DNA of 64,000 nt from Corynebacterium sp. HMSC29G08 (GTDB lineage Bacteria > Actinomycetota > Actinomycetes > Mycobacteriales > Mycobacteriaceae), in assembly GCF_001806875.1 (NCBI RefSeq), contig NZ_KV786268.1:1-64000 (forward strand), read 5' to 3'. The notes beneath the pieces are model-generated. The model saw only the letters and a list, made by a program, of their open reading frames with translations, did no database searches and had not been told where the DNA came from. Shown here one piece after another: positions 55,203 through 63,822 of the stretch (within the stretch, counting starts at the first letter, position 1; each line of letters opens with the position of its first letter). Both the position numbers and the translations under genes were made by a program.

Positions 55203-55647
55203 GCTGGGTGGACCAGTTCAGCTGCTGAATCTTGGTGTCTAGCTGGCGGTACTCAGCCGATGCGGTATCGGCCATGGTGCGCAGCTGGGCCACATCCACG
55301 GTAGGGATGAAACGCACCTCTGAACGGGAGTAACGGTTCTGGCGTGCAGAGCCGGCGTCCGCAACATGCGTGTACAGGCGGCGGGCGCGCAGCAGTGCAT
55401 CTCGACGCGCAATCGCATCCGTCAGCGTCGCCCCCTCAAACGAGGTCTGCGAGTTGGTGTGGTTAATGCGGCGCACCAGCGTCTCAATCTCTTGCAGAAG
55501 CTCCGCGGCCTCGTTGAGCAAGGCAGCCGGGTCCTCAGCAGGCGTGTCGCCTTCCTGGATCAGCGCGCCTTCCGTCAGGCGCTGCGTCAAAGCGTTGAGA
55601 CGGTCCTGTGCCTCAGCGCGGCGGGCGAGTGCTTCTGCAAGCAACAT
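55195..55647 (-). CDS. DIP1984-family (septicolysin-like) protein
   Basis: 150-residue, mostly helical protein with coiled-coil character: LLAEALARRAEAQDRLNALT, then LLNEAAELLQEIETLVRRIN, and RRDALLRARRLYTHVADAG. This matches the DIP1984 family named after a C. diphtheriae protein and also annotated as septicolysin; real function unproven. The ATG at 55647 has a strong AAGGAGAACC site, which decides the start against a longer frame from 55908. No signal peptide, so probably cytoplasmic. It converges with the glycosyltransferase with an 8-base overlap. Confidence 0.85.
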   Translation of the reverse strand: MLLAEALARRAEAQDRLNALTQRLTEGALIQEGDTPAEDPAALLNEAAELLQEIETLVRRINHTNSQTSFEGATLTDAIARRDALLRARRLYTHVADAGSARQNRYSRSEVRFIPTVDVAQLRTMADTASAEYRQLDTKIQQLNWSTQLI

Positions 55648-55859
55648 GCTGGTTCTCCTTCTGTCTGCCTCTATCTGCTTCTGATGGCCTGGTGGCCTCT
55701 GGGGGCCTGGTGGCCCAAGTGTATGTCCCCGTTCCCAACCCTCACCTGCACGTAACTGCTGCTTCAAACTCCCAACGCCGCGGTAATAACTGGTAATCAA
55801 TGCTGACCCTGGTGTGGGTCTATGCCCATGTGCGTTATGTAGGCTACAAAACTGTGCTG

Positions 55860-55930
55860 TGGGCAGAGTCGAACTGCCCAGCCCTAATGTGTAGCCACAG
55901 GGCGCCACAGAGCTGCCATAACCCAGGCAG
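55860..55930 (-). other. Row of three hairpins, cloverleaf-like on - strand
   Basis: Read on the - strand: CTGCC-TGGGTTAT-GGCAG, then GCCC-TGTG-gcta-CACA-tta-GGGC, then TGGGCAG-TTCGACT-CTGCCCA. All stems are perfect. The last looks like a tRNA T-arm, with a 7-base TTCGACT loop. I could not find a matching acceptor stem, and the middle arm does not have a normal anticodon loop, so it is not called a tRNA. Confidence 0.5.
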
Positions 55931-56013
55931 TGGAGGGGTTCTTGGCGTTCGCTGAGTTTTTTGCAGGCAGCCCGTGCAGGCTACCGACATGGTCCAAAGC
56001 CTAGCAGATTGTG

Positions 56014-56140
56014 GTCTGCGCGGAGCCGGCCCTGGCTCCGCCCTGGTTCCGGCTCTGCCCTGGCTGCGGCTCTGCCTTGGCTCCGAGCCGGCCCTGGCTC
56101 CGCCTTGGTTCGTTGTCGGCCCGGCTCCGCCTTGGCTTTG
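56014..56140. repeat. Degenerate GC-rich tandem repeat
   Basis: Irregular repetition of CTGGCTCCG-, GGCTCTGCC- and CCTTGGTT-like words over about 125 bases. Period is roughly 12-18 and copies have diverged. No coding meaning seen. Confidence 0.6.
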
Positions 56141-56173
56141 CGCCCGTTATCTGGCCCTTACTTGGCATAACGT

Positions 56174-56307
56174 TTATCTGCTAGAGGAGCCTGCGGGCTA
56201 CTAGCACACAATGCATTTTCGACGATTTATCTCAACAGCCGACCTGCGGAAATAGGGGGCGATAAAAAATGTCTGCTAGTGAGACGCCACGTCTCACTAG
56301 CAGACAA
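56174..56307 (+). repeat. Double-hairpin element, copy B
   Basis: Left unit 56174-56211 (TTATCTGCTAG ... CTAGCACACAA), 57-base spacer 56212-56268 with ACCTGCGGAAAT starting at spacer position 31, right unit 56269-56307 containing a perfect 16-bp stem (56270-56285 with 56291-56306). Just upstream CATAACG is also shared with copy C. Lies 50 bases beyond the stop of the three-helix-bundle gene. Confidence 0.85.
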
Positions 56308-56357
56308 ATACAGCTATGGATTTCAAGCTATGAAATCTTGCGAAGTCTTGCGCAGTC

Positions 56358-56609
56358 TTACGCGGAAGCAGGGAAGAGCTCGCCCGCGTACAGGCGGTTT
56401 TTCATTTCCTTCTCCACCAGGATCGGCAGGAAGTCTTCAACCTTGGCGCCTGCGCGGCGGCTGCGAAGTACTGCATCGAAGGCGTCGCCGATCTCGATGG
56501 CGTCGAAGCGGTCGGACCACTCAGCGATCAGGTCTTCGCGGATATTGCGCAGGGCGCGCTCGCGAACGATGGAGAAGTCGATGTTGTTAATGTCCTTGGG
56601 GCTACGCAT
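56358..56609 (-). CDS. Small three-helix-bundle domain protein
   Basis: 83-residue, all-helical, charged protein starting MRSPKDINNIDFSIV. Sequence reads as three amphipathic helices (IVRERALRNIREDLIAEW, DAFDAVLRSRRAG, EDFLPILVEKEMKNRLYAG). It fits the actinobacterial three-helix bundle dimerisation domain proteins; function unknown. A GAAAGGAACC site precedes the ATG on the - strand. Followed 50 bases later by double-hairpin copy B. The 294 bases upstream hold no gene; they should contain its promoter. Confidence 0.78.
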   Translation of the reverse strand: MRSPKDINNIDFSIVRERALRNIREDLIAEWSDRFDAIEIGDAFDAVLRSRRAGAKVEDFLPILVEKEMKNRLYAGELFPASA

Positions 56610-56903
56610 TGTTCTGGTTCCTTTCAGATGAGTTGTGTGGTTACGCGGTTCGTATGTGTGTGGCTCGTGTTTGTGAGGCCGAAAAATTGGAAAAGCTGTC
56701 TGTTGTGATTGCAGATGTTGCGTGGTGCCTATGTGGCATCCGGGGGCCTCCTCTCGTAACCATTTGTTTACCTGGCGTTCACTTTAAACATGTGGCACAG
56801 GTCATGCAAGGATGTCCACGATTGGCGACTGCCATTAATGGGTGAAACTCAACTAATGTCGATAAAGCGGCAGGTTAGAGGCGTTTCTGTCCAAAATGTG
56901 ATT

Positions 56904-58391
56904 CTAGTCACGTTTGGCGATTCCAAGCAGTGGAGCGGCACACCACAACGCGAAAAGTGTTACGCCAAGCGGTGGGAGACCACGCGCAGGAGCCCCCGTG
57001 TCCAGCACGGAACCGTCTTGAAAGACCACGAGACCAACGCCGAGGTCCCGGAGCAAATCCACATCCACAGAATCAGCAGCACCAGAACCAACAGCATCAG
57101 AACCAGCAGGACCAACAGGACCAACAGGACCAACAGGACCAACACCAGAACCATGAGCACCAACAGCACCGGAGGCAGCCAACCAACGTTCGGACGGCGG
57201 GTCCACTTCCACGCCGTCCACCGAAAGTGCCCCAGACTCGACCACGTTCATGGCTTTGGGGGTGGGGTTGAGGGTGGGCGTGTGGGCGTCGTGAAGCAGA
57301 AGCGTTGGGGCGTTTTCGAAGAAAACATCGCGGCCTCGGTGCTCCACCGCAGGTACAGCCACCGTGGTGGGGGTCAGTGCGGACAAAGCGAGTGAGGCGT
57401 CTGGGACCTGCAAGAACGCAACGCCAACAGCGGCGGCTGCGCACCGGCTGGTGAGGTGGCCCGCGGCGGCGGTGCAGGCGGGGAGGGTGAGGAGGAGGAA
57501 CTTGGTGGCGTCGCGAAGCAACCCGCCCCCGGGCAGGTGCTGGACAAGCGGTGCGGTGAGACCGGCCCAGGCAGCTAGGGGGATTGCTAGGCCAAGGCCG
57601 CCAAGCCATAGCCAGCGGCGCGGCACGCCGCGCCAACCGAGCGCCAACAGCGGCAAAAGCAACAGGCCAAACAGAGCAAAGCCAACCTCGCGCGACCACG
57701 GCACTGCCGCAGAGTTCCAGATCCCGCCAAGGCCGGCCACAGAGCCGAGCGTGCCCACAAACGCCTCTGCGCGCGGGGCGAAGGCCTGCACCGCCGCCGC
57801 CGACGATGTGCCACCGCGACCTGCGGCAACGCTGGCCACCACCCAGGGCGCACACGTCACAACAGAGACTAAAAGCCCCCGCCGCCCGCGCGCGAACGCC
57901 GCGGCCGCAAGCGCACCCGTGGGCGTCAACGACGCCAGCCAATGCGCCAGCACGCGCAGCGGCACCGGCGCGCAAAACACCGCCGGCAACAGCCAGGCTG
58001 CGACAACCAAGGACCACTGGCCCTGCAAGAGGCGCTCGACCACAAACGGGTTCCACAGCAGCACCGTCATCGCCGCGGCCTTGCCAAACGGGCTGCGACC
58101 CAGCCGGTAGGCGCTCACCGCGGCGCACGTGGCGGCGGCAACCATAATCACGCGCAGCGCCAGCACCGGATCTGGAACGATGGCTAGCAGCGCATCCTGC
58201 GGCACGTTGCGCGCCGGCAGATCGCCGTAGCCGAGGGAGGCGCGGGTGAGGTACATGCCGTCGAACACCAGCATGTCGCGCAGCGCAAACGCCTGGCCGG
58301 GCATGAGAAACGGCCATGTCACCGCAACAACAAGGGCGGCACCGTAGGCCACTACGGGGTTGAAGTGGCGGGCGTTTCCTACAATGGCCAC
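56904..58391 (-). CDS. Multi-pass membrane protein (Rv0226c-like position)
   Basis: About 495-residue polytopic membrane protein with eight to ten hydrophobic helices. It corresponds by place to M. tuberculosis Rv0226c, between the Rv0225-type glycosyltransferase and the acyltransferase. An early loop MLVFDGMYLTRASLGYGDLP resembles the acidic first loop of GT-C enzymes, so a lipid-linked sugar transferase is possible but unproven. A late soluble part has a collagen-like run (GPVGPVGPVGPAG, from a 9-bp DNA repeat near 57.1 kb). Start is uncertain: GTG at 58391 overlaps the divergent acyltransferase; GTG at 58352 avoids the overlap. The frame open to 58760 is not membrane-like upstream. Confidence 0.7.
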   Translation of the reverse strand: MAIVGNARHFNPVVAYGAALVVAVTWPFLMPGQAFALRDMLVFDGMYLTRASLGYGDLPARNVPQDALLAIVPDPVLALRVIMVAAATCAAVSAYRLGRSPFGKAAAMTVLLWNPFVVERLLQGQWSLVVAAWLLPAVFCAPVPLRVLAHWLASLTPTGALAAAAFARGRRGLLVSVVTCAPWVVASVAAGRGGTSSAAAVQAFAPRAEAFVGTLGSVAGLGGIWNSAAVPWSREVGFALFGLLLLPLLALGWRGVPRRWLWLGGLGLAIPLAAWAGLTAPLVQHLPGGGLLRDATKFLLLTLPACTAAAGHLTSRCAAAAVGVAFLQVPDASLALSALTPTTVAVPAVEHRGRDVFFENAPTLLLHDAHTPTLNPTPKAMNVVESGALSVDGVEVDPPSERWLAASGAVGAHGSGVGPVGPVGPVGPAGSDAVGSGAADSVDVDLLRDLGVGLVVFQDGSVLDTGAPARGLPPLGVTLFALWCAAPLLGIAKRD

Positions 58392-59423
58392 ATCGCAAAC
58401 CCTAACGTATCTCCAGTGCTGCCCCAGCTTGATGGCCTGCGCGGCCTCGCTGCCCTTGGCATTTTGACCACCCATGTGGCCTTCCAGACCGGGCTGACGT
58501 CGACGTTTGTGGAGCGCTTTGATTACTTCGTTGCGGTGTTTTTCGCACTTTCGGCTTTCCTGCTGTCTCGCGGTCAGTGGGTGGCACAGGGCTATTACTA
58601 TCGACGCCTCGTCCGCCTCACCCCCGCCTACCTCACCTGCGTGGCCGTGGTCCTTGTCGTCCTGCCGCCGCTGACCAACGTGAGCCTCCAACAGGTGCTG
58701 GCCAATATTTTTTTGCTGCAGGTCTACGTGCCCGACGGGCTTATTGAAGGCCTCACGCAACTGTGGTCCCTGTGCGTGGAGGTGGCGTTCTACCTAGTGC
58801 TTCCCGCCTACATGGCGCTGGGAGATCGCGGGAGACAGATCGCGTTACTTATCGCCGTGTCGTTTGGGTTGGCGTGGCCGTGGCTGGTGGACCAGCAGAC
58901 GTGGCCGCCGTCGTACGCTCCGTGGTTCGCGGTGGGCTTGGTCTTGGCGGAGCTGGAGCGCCTCGGCGTGCGCTGGCGCGGGCCGCGCTGGCCCTGGTTG
59001 CTGGCCGCCGCAGCCATCGCGTATCTGGCGGGCCTTGCAGGTCCCGCGGGGCTGACACACCCAACACCTGCAGAGTTCAACGTGCGGGTGATTTTGGGGA
59101 CGTTCTTCGCCGCGTTCATCGTTGGCCCGTATGTGCTGACCAGCGCGGAAACCGGGGCTAACAGTGTGCTTGCCAGCCACCCCATGCGCACGTTGGGCCG
59201 CTGGTCATACTCGCTGTTTTTGTGGCACGTGGCGGTGCTCTACTTCGCCTTCCCGGTGCTTGGCGTACCCTGGTTCAGCGGCTACTTTGTGCCGGTGTGG
59301 CTGTTTACTACCGTGGCGTCGCTGGTGGTGTCGTACGCCTCGTACGAACTGGTGGAGCGCCCCGCTGCGGCCGCGATGGCCAAGCACCCCGCGAAAGTGA
59401 GTAAGAGGCTGTCACCCGCGTAG
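58365..59423 (+). CDS. Acyltransferase 3 family membrane protein (Rv0228 type)
   Basis: 352-residue, about ten-helix acyltransferase (family 3, OafA/NodX type) that acylates an envelope carbohydrate. The opening QLDGLRGLAALGILTTHVAF contains the catalytic histidine, and RRLVRLTPAYLT the conserved arginines. The end (SYELVERPAAAA) is typical. It matches M. tuberculosis Rv0228 by context. It starts with GTG at 58365 (or a GTG near 58416) in a region shared with the divergent membrane protein gene. Its 3' end overlaps the aftD 3' end by 142 bases on opposite strands. Confidence 0.88.
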   Translation: MAGVSYNGHIANPNVSPVLPQLDGLRGLAALGILTTHVAFQTGLTSTFVERFDYFVAVFFALSAFLLSRGQWVAQGYYYRRLVRLTPAYLTCVAVVLVVLPPLTNVSLQQVLANIFLLQVYVPDGLIEGLTQLWSLCVEVAFYLVLPAYMALGDRGRQIALLIAVSFGLAWPWLVDQQTWPPSYAPWFAVGLVLAELERLGVRWRGPRWPWLLAAAAIAYLAGLAGPAGLTHPTPAEFNVRVILGTFFAAFIVGPYVLTSAETGANSVLASHPMRTLGRWSYSLFLWHVAVLYFAFPVLGVPWFSGYFVPVWLFTTVASLVVSYASYELVERPAAAAMAKHPAKVSKRLSPA

Positions 59424-62236
59424 TTTTCCGCAGGCCACGGCGCGCGTGCCAGCCACAGTCCAGCTACCAACATTGCAGCAAACGTCAGCCAGCTGCCGCG
59501 GATCAGGGTGAAGCGCTCAACCACCCAGGCGGTTGCCAACGCCACAGCACCGACCAGCGGGCTCGCCGCCAACGCCACCACGCCAGCAACAGGGCGCGCC
59601 GTCACGCGCGGCGCTGGCCCACAACGGCGCCACGGCACCCACAGGCACGCGGCCACCGTCAGCAGGGACAACGCCCCGCCGATGCCCAAACTTGCACGGT
59701 AGACCGCATCCCCCGCGTGCCACATGCGGAAATGGCCGGATGCGCCGGGTGGGACGATGAAGGCTTGGGTGGAGGCGTCGATAAGCAAAGGCTTGAGCTC
59801 ATGCTCACCTGCGGCTGCACGCAAGCCCGGATTAAACCCGCGAGTCGTGATAATGATGCGTTCGGTATCGGCCGCATCGATCGTGCCGTCGAAGGGCGAC
59901 CAGGTGGGCAGCGTCAAGGGTTGGGTGAGCATGACCACCTTCGCGCGGCTGGTCAGCTCGTGTGTGCCGGCGGGCAGGTGGACTGGGCCGGGGGCGTGCT
60001 CGGTGCCGTCGATGGTGGCGCGCGCGGCGAGCTGCCACGTGGCATCCACGGTGGTGGTGAAGCGGCGCTGGATCGCGTCGGTGGCGGGGAAGTGGCGTTG
60101 GAAGACAAGCGCACGGGCCTCGGTTGCATCGAGCTCCACAATGCGCGTAACACCGGCGTCTACCTGCGTAATGCCCACCGGTTCGGTCAGTTCGAGCTCC
60201 ATGACCGTATCGTGTTTGGTTACCTCGCGGGGTTCACCGCCAACAAGGGAGACCGTTCGGCCGTCTACAAGCACCTGGGTGTTGGCGGTGGCAGTAATAG
60301 TCGCGGTGGTGGCGTCGCTGCGAATGCGCAAACGTGGGGTCGGATCGCCCGGGGCCGGCCACCAGGCGGTATCGTCCAGACCGTCAAACGCCGAGGTCAC
60401 AGAGCGCGCCGCGCTGACGTTTGAAGACGCCTCCACGCTGCCGCCCTGCATAGTCACACCGACTGGCGTGCCCGCGCTGGGATAATCCTTCACGCGGTTG
60501 TACACAGAGCCATCCTCATCCAGACTGGTCAGATGTGCCGACTGGCCGTCCAAGCTGCCGTAGTTACGCACGGCCAGGGCCGGGGTGTCGGTAGTGATTA
60601 CAGCATCGTCTGAGGTCAGCACAGTTGGGAAGTAGCCGAGCTCGCGCCAGATAAGTGGGAGGGCTTCGCCGCCGGCGTTGATAGGCAACGGTGCATCGGC
60701 GGTGATCATCATGCCGCGGGTGGGTTCAAGCAGGAACACGTCAACATCGCCAAAGTTCGCGGTGGGAACGCCCAGGGACGGGGTGGGGGTTTGGTGCTCA
60801 AGGTCGCGGCGCACAACGACTGCGCCCACGCCGATCGCGCGCAGCGCCTCCGCATCCACCACCGCGGTTTGGCCGTCCAGGCCACGGATGGCCTCCGGTT
60901 CTACCAGCGGGATTGCGTCCCGGAAGACGAACGGGGAATTGCACAGCGCCTGGATCGGCTCATCGCGCGTCCACCCCCACTCCTGGCGGGCAAACGACGC
61001 CGCAGGCACCACCAACGTCCGCGTCCCCGCAGCGTGTGTATCGAGGTACTCGCACGCCTCCACCCAATCCTGCGACACCCCAGCCTTAAGACCAGAGGCC
61101 CACGTACCCACTGGCAGCAGCCGCAAGGACCACGCAGGTGAGGTGGCCACCACCGCCGCCAACGCCACGCACGCCACCTGCGCGCGGTTGACTCTTGTGA
61201 GCTCTCTTGTGAGTGCAGCACCCACCGCAAGCGCCATCGGCAAACGGATCAGGGGGTCGAATTTGTGGAGGTTGCGGAAGGGGGCGAGTTGGGCGTCGAG
61301 AAGCGAAATGCCCCAATGCGCACCGGCAAGCAACGCGAAACCGATGGCGAACATGGCGACAAACTCACGCGGAAGCCGGCGCAGCCCCACCAGCCCGACG
61401 GCGGCGATGGCGCAGGTAGCCAGCACAAACGTGGGTTCGGTGACCAGCAGGTGGCCGGCGGTCCGCTCCGCATCTACAAACGGCGCCCAGGAGGTGGTGC
61501 CGCGCAGGATTTCCACCGGGTTTAACCACGCGGTGGTGACGGTGGCCGATTCAATGAAATCTGTAAACGGCGGTGCGTAGCGCCCCAGGATGAGCAGCGG
61601 TCCCAGCCACCACGCAGACACCGCGACCGCCCCGAGCGTGAACACCCCGGCCCGCCAGAATTGCCCGCGCCACAGAAGATAAACAAACGCAGGCACACAC
61701 GCGGCGATCGTCGCCGTGGCATTGACGGCGCCCATGCAGGCCACCACAACTATGGACGCCGCAACATTCGGCCGCCTCTGCACCAGCGGCACCAGCGTCC
61801 ACGGCACTAACGCCACCGGCCAGGCCTCGGAAGAAATCGCGGTCAGCGTGGTCAGGATGCGCGGCGACAGCGCGTACACGACCGCCGGCAACACCGAAGG
61901 CAACCCAGCCGGCAAACCTATACGACGCGAAAGCGCCAACGTCCCCGAAAACGCCAACCCCATAATCAGCGCCCACCACAGCCGCTGCGTCACCCACGCA
62001 GGCACGTGCGCCAGGTCCGCCAGCAGGAAGAACGCACCCTGCGGAAACAAGTACCCGTACGCCTGGTTCTGCAGCTGGCCCAGCGGGAACTCGTCAGTAA
62101 AAATATGCGTGGCGCGCGCCAGGAAACGCGCCGGGTTGACCACCAAATCAAGCTTGGTGTCTGCGGCAACCTGCCCGGGCGGTTGCAAAAACGCCAGACA
62201 GAACGCCCCGATCCAGCCGAGGATATGGGCGCGCAC
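59282..62236 (-). CDS. aftD: Arabinofuranosyltransferase AftD
   Basis: 984-residue GT-C membrane enzyme (Rv0236c/AftD) that adds arabinofuranose branches to arabinan and lipoarabinomannan. The first loop holds the acidic donor-site region (DTKLDLVVNPARFLARATH); about ten helices follow to residue 370. Then comes a large extracytoplasmic part with a carbohydrate-binding-like module (SAFDGLDDTAWWPAPGD), and a last pair of helices. It is shorter than the mycobacterial protein (about 1400 residues). Start is GTG at 62236, overlapping the DUF2613 stop by one base (TAGTG). Its last 47 codons lie opposite the acyltransferase gene. Confidence 0.92.
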   Translation of the reverse strand: MRAHILGWIGAFCLAFLQPPGQVAADTKLDLVVNPARFLARATHIFTDEFPLGQLQNQAYGYLFPQGAFFLLADLAHVPAWVTQRLWWALIMGLAFSGTLALSRRIGLPAGLPSVLPAVVYALSPRILTTLTAISSEAWPVALVPWTLVPLVQRRPNVAASIVVVACMGAVNATATIAACVPAFVYLLWRGQFWRAGVFTLGAVAVSAWWLGPLLILGRYAPPFTDFIESATVTTAWLNPVEILRGTTSWAPFVDAERTAGHLLVTEPTFVLATCAIAAVGLVGLRRLPREFVAMFAIGFALLAGAHWGISLLDAQLAPFRNLHKFDPLIRLPMALAVGAALTRELTRVNRAQVACVALAAVVATSPAWSLRLLPVGTWASGLKAGVSQDWVEACEYLDTHAAGTRTLVVPAASFARQEWGWTRDEPIQALCNSPFVFRDAIPLVEPEAIRGLDGQTAVVDAEALRAIGVGAVVVRRDLEHQTPTPSLGVPTANFGDVDVFLLEPTRGMMITADAPLPINAGGEALPLIWRELGYFPTVLTSDDAVITTDTPALAVRNYGSLDGQSAHLTSLDEDGSVYNRVKDYPSAGTPVGVTMQGGSVEASSNVSAARSVTSAFDGLDDTAWWPAPGDPTPRLRIRSDATTATITATANTQVLVDGRTVSLVGGEPREVTKHDTVMELELTEPVGITQVDAGVTRIVELDATEARALVFQRHFPATDAIQRRFTTTVDATWQLAARATIDGTEHAPGPVHLPAGTHELTSRAKVVMLTQPLTLPTWSPFDGTIDAADTERIIITTRGFNPGLRAAAGEHELKPLLIDASTQAFIVPPGASGHFRMWHAGDAVYRASLGIGGALSLLTVAACLWVPWRRCGPAPRVTARPVAGVVALAASPLVGAVALATAWVVERFTLIRGSWLTFAAMLVAGLWLARAPWPAENYAGDSLLLTFAGCLAIAAAAGRSTSSYEAYDTTSDATVVNSHTGTK

Positions 62237-62421
62237 TACTGTCGGGAGCCGTACTCCGGGCCACCGAGGACCGCTTCATCCGCCGGCACGGCCTGGCCGG
62301 TTGGCACCGTCTGCCCAGAAAACCCCGCCAGCCCCAGCACCCCCACAAGGCCTAACACAACGCCGATGACAGCACTGGCCAAGATGGATGACATGGTGCG
62401 GTTATCAGCTGGTTGCGGCAT
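62236..62421 (-). CDS. DUF2613 small membrane protein (Rv0236A type)
   Basis: 61-residue protein with one hydrophobic helix (ILASAVIGVVLGLVGVLGLAGFSG) and a polar tail ending GGPEYGSRQ. It matches DUF2613 and the M. tuberculosis Rv0236A gene that also lies immediately before aftD. The stop and the aftD start share a base (TAGTG), so translation is coupled. A structural or assembly role for AftD is a reasonable guess, not shown. Start at MPQPADNRTM; a start at the second methionine is possible. Confidence 0.85.
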   Translation of the reverse strand: MPQPADNRTMSSILASAVIGVVLGLVGVLGLAGFSGQTVPTGQAVPADEAVLGGPEYGSRQ

Positions 62422-62489
62422 GTGTTGAACCCTACCAGTGTGCAGGCTGCGTAGAGTGAATGACGTTTCGTTCCCCAGGGAGGTGTTTC

Positions 62490-63602
62490 ATGCGCGCACG
62501 ACTCACAGCAGTCCTCACTGCGTGCTGCCTTGCTGCATGTTCAGAGCCCTCGCTTGACGACGCCCAAACGCCCACCCCAACACCTTCCCCCGCCCAGGCA
62601 CCCGTAGAAAAGCAAGAGCCTGTTGAACCTGAGCTGCACCTACGGGAGAAAGTGGCGTCCCTCATGGTGGTGGGGGTGACCAACTATGACCAGGCGCGGT
62701 GGGCGTTGGACCAAGGCGTGGGTGGGTTGATCCTCCCGAGCTGGGCGGATCCGGCGCTGCTGACTGAGCCAGGCCGCAACATCAACGCGCTGCGCGAGGA
62801 GTACCCAAGGCCGTTTTCCGTAGCGATTGATTTTGAAGGCGGCCGCGTACAGCGCCACACGCAAGTCCTGGGCAGCTTCATGCCGCCGCGTGCGCTGGCT
62901 GGAAACCCGCCGGAGGTGATCCAGGGAACCGGCTATGACATTGGCGTTTCTCTTCGTTCGCATGGCATCAACGTGGACTATGCCCCGCTGCTGGACCTTG
63001 ATGTGTTCAACCTGGACATTGTGGGGGACCGTTCCTTTAACTCTGTGCCGGAGGAGGTGGTGCGCGTTGGCGGATTGTTCTCCCAAGGTTTGGTGGACGC
63101 AGGTGTGACGCCGACGTTTAAGCACTTCCCGGGCCACGGCCGGGCGTCCGGCGATACGCACCACCAGCTGGCGGTGACTCCACCACTGGAGGAGGTAAAG
63201 GCGCTCGACATGCTTCCTTACGGGCCGTTGCTGGAGCGTTTTCCTGATGCCAGCGTGATGATGGGCCACATGATCGTCCCAGGCATGGGACCTGAGGGTG
63301 TGCCTAGCTCGCTGAATCCGGAGGCGTATCGCATTCTTCGCCACGGCGACTACCCAGGCGGCGTGCCCTTCGATGGCGTTATTGTCACCGACGACCTGTC
63401 CGGCATGCGCGGGCTTTTGGATTTCGCGCCTACCCCACAGGCGGTGAAGATGGCGATTGCCGCGGGTGCAGACCAGGCGCTGTGGTCCACGGGCGCTGAC
63501 CTGCCTGCGACGATTGACTTGGTTGTCGCCGCTGTGGAGAGCGGGGAAATACCTTTGGCGCGTGTGGAGGAGGCGGCTGCGCGTGTGGAGCGCTTGCACT
63601 AG
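62490..63602 (+). CDS. nagZ: Beta-N-acetylglucosaminidase NagZ / LpqI lipoprotein
   Basis: 370-residue glycoside hydrolase family 3 lipoprotein (LpqI, Rv0237) that releases N-acetylglucosamine from peptidoglycan fragments. A lipobox (CCLAACSEP, cysteine at about 17) and a Pro/Thr linker precede the catalytic domain. The histidine motif KHFPGHGRASGDTHH and the nucleophile motif VTDDLSGMRG (about D301-D302) are both intact. An AGGGAGG site precedes the ATG at 62490. It diverges from DUF2613-aftD, as in mycobacteria, and is followed by double-hairpin copy C. Confidence 0.93.
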   Translation: MRARLTAVLTACCLAACSEPSLDDAQTPTPTPSPAQAPVEKQEPVEPELHLREKVASLMVVGVTNYDQARWALDQGVGGLILPSWADPALLTEPGRNINALREEYPRPFSVAIDFEGGRVQRHTQVLGSFMPPRALAGNPPEVIQGTGYDIGVSLRSHGINVDYAPLLDLDVFNLDIVGDRSFNSVPEEVVRVGGLFSQGLVDAGVTPTFKHFPGHGRASGDTHHQLAVTPPLEEVKALDMLPYGPLLERFPDASVMMGHMIVPGMGPEGVPSSLNPEAYRILRHGDYPGGVPFDGVIVTDDLSGMRGLLDFAPTPQAVKMAIAAGADQALWSTGADLPATIDLVVAAVESGEIPLARVEEAAARVERLH

Positions 63603-63637
63603 TGCGCTTGCACTGCGGTTGCACTAGGCGTTTGCAT

Positions 63638-63771
63638 TTGTCTGCTAGTGGCCCGCGGCGCGCTCCTAGCAGACAATGAAAATGGCCCTCCAAATCCCCA
63701 GGTGGAATGTGAATACTTTCGGCCTTTTTAGCGTTGTGTGCTAGTAACGCCAAGCCGCTGCTAGCAGATAA
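63638..63771 (-). repeat. Double-hairpin element, copy C
   Basis: Inverted copy. Unit 63638-63676 (TTGTCTGCTAG ... CTAGCAGACAA), spacer 63677-63733 (57 bases), unit 63734-63771 (TTGTGTGCTAG ... CTAGCAGATAA). Read on the - strand the spacer has ACCTGGGGATTT starting at position 31, and CATAACG flanks the element exactly as in copy B. It lies 36 bases after nagZ and 52 before the next gene. Confidence 0.85.
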
Positions 63772-63822
63772 GCGTTATGTCAAGCTTTTTCGGCTCACGA
63801 ATATCTGGCTACGCTTAACGGG

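Larger units (their letters stand above)
55648..56357. other. Repeat- and hairpin-rich gap, no gene seen
   Basis: 710 bases without a supported gene. Contains GGCCTGGTGGCC duplications (about 55686-55715), three hairpins in a row (55860-55930), degenerate GGCTCCGCC/CCTGGCT repeats (about 56014-56140) and double-hairpin copy B (56174-56307). Confidence 0.6.

Noticed and set aside
55860-55880. tRNA gene on the - strand
   Set aside because: A T-arm-like hairpin is present, but no acceptor stem pairs with CACAGCA and no proper anticodon loop exists.
56174-56307. Repeat-spacer-repeat pattern taken as a mini CRISPR array
   Set aside because: Only two units per locus, the units are hairpins with variable loops, the spacer core is conserved between loci, and there are no cas genes.
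57060-57165. 9-bp and CAGAAC-type tandem repeats read as a CRISPR or regulatory array
   Set aside because: They lie in frame inside a membrane protein gene and encode a collagen-like GPV run and a low-complexity stretch.
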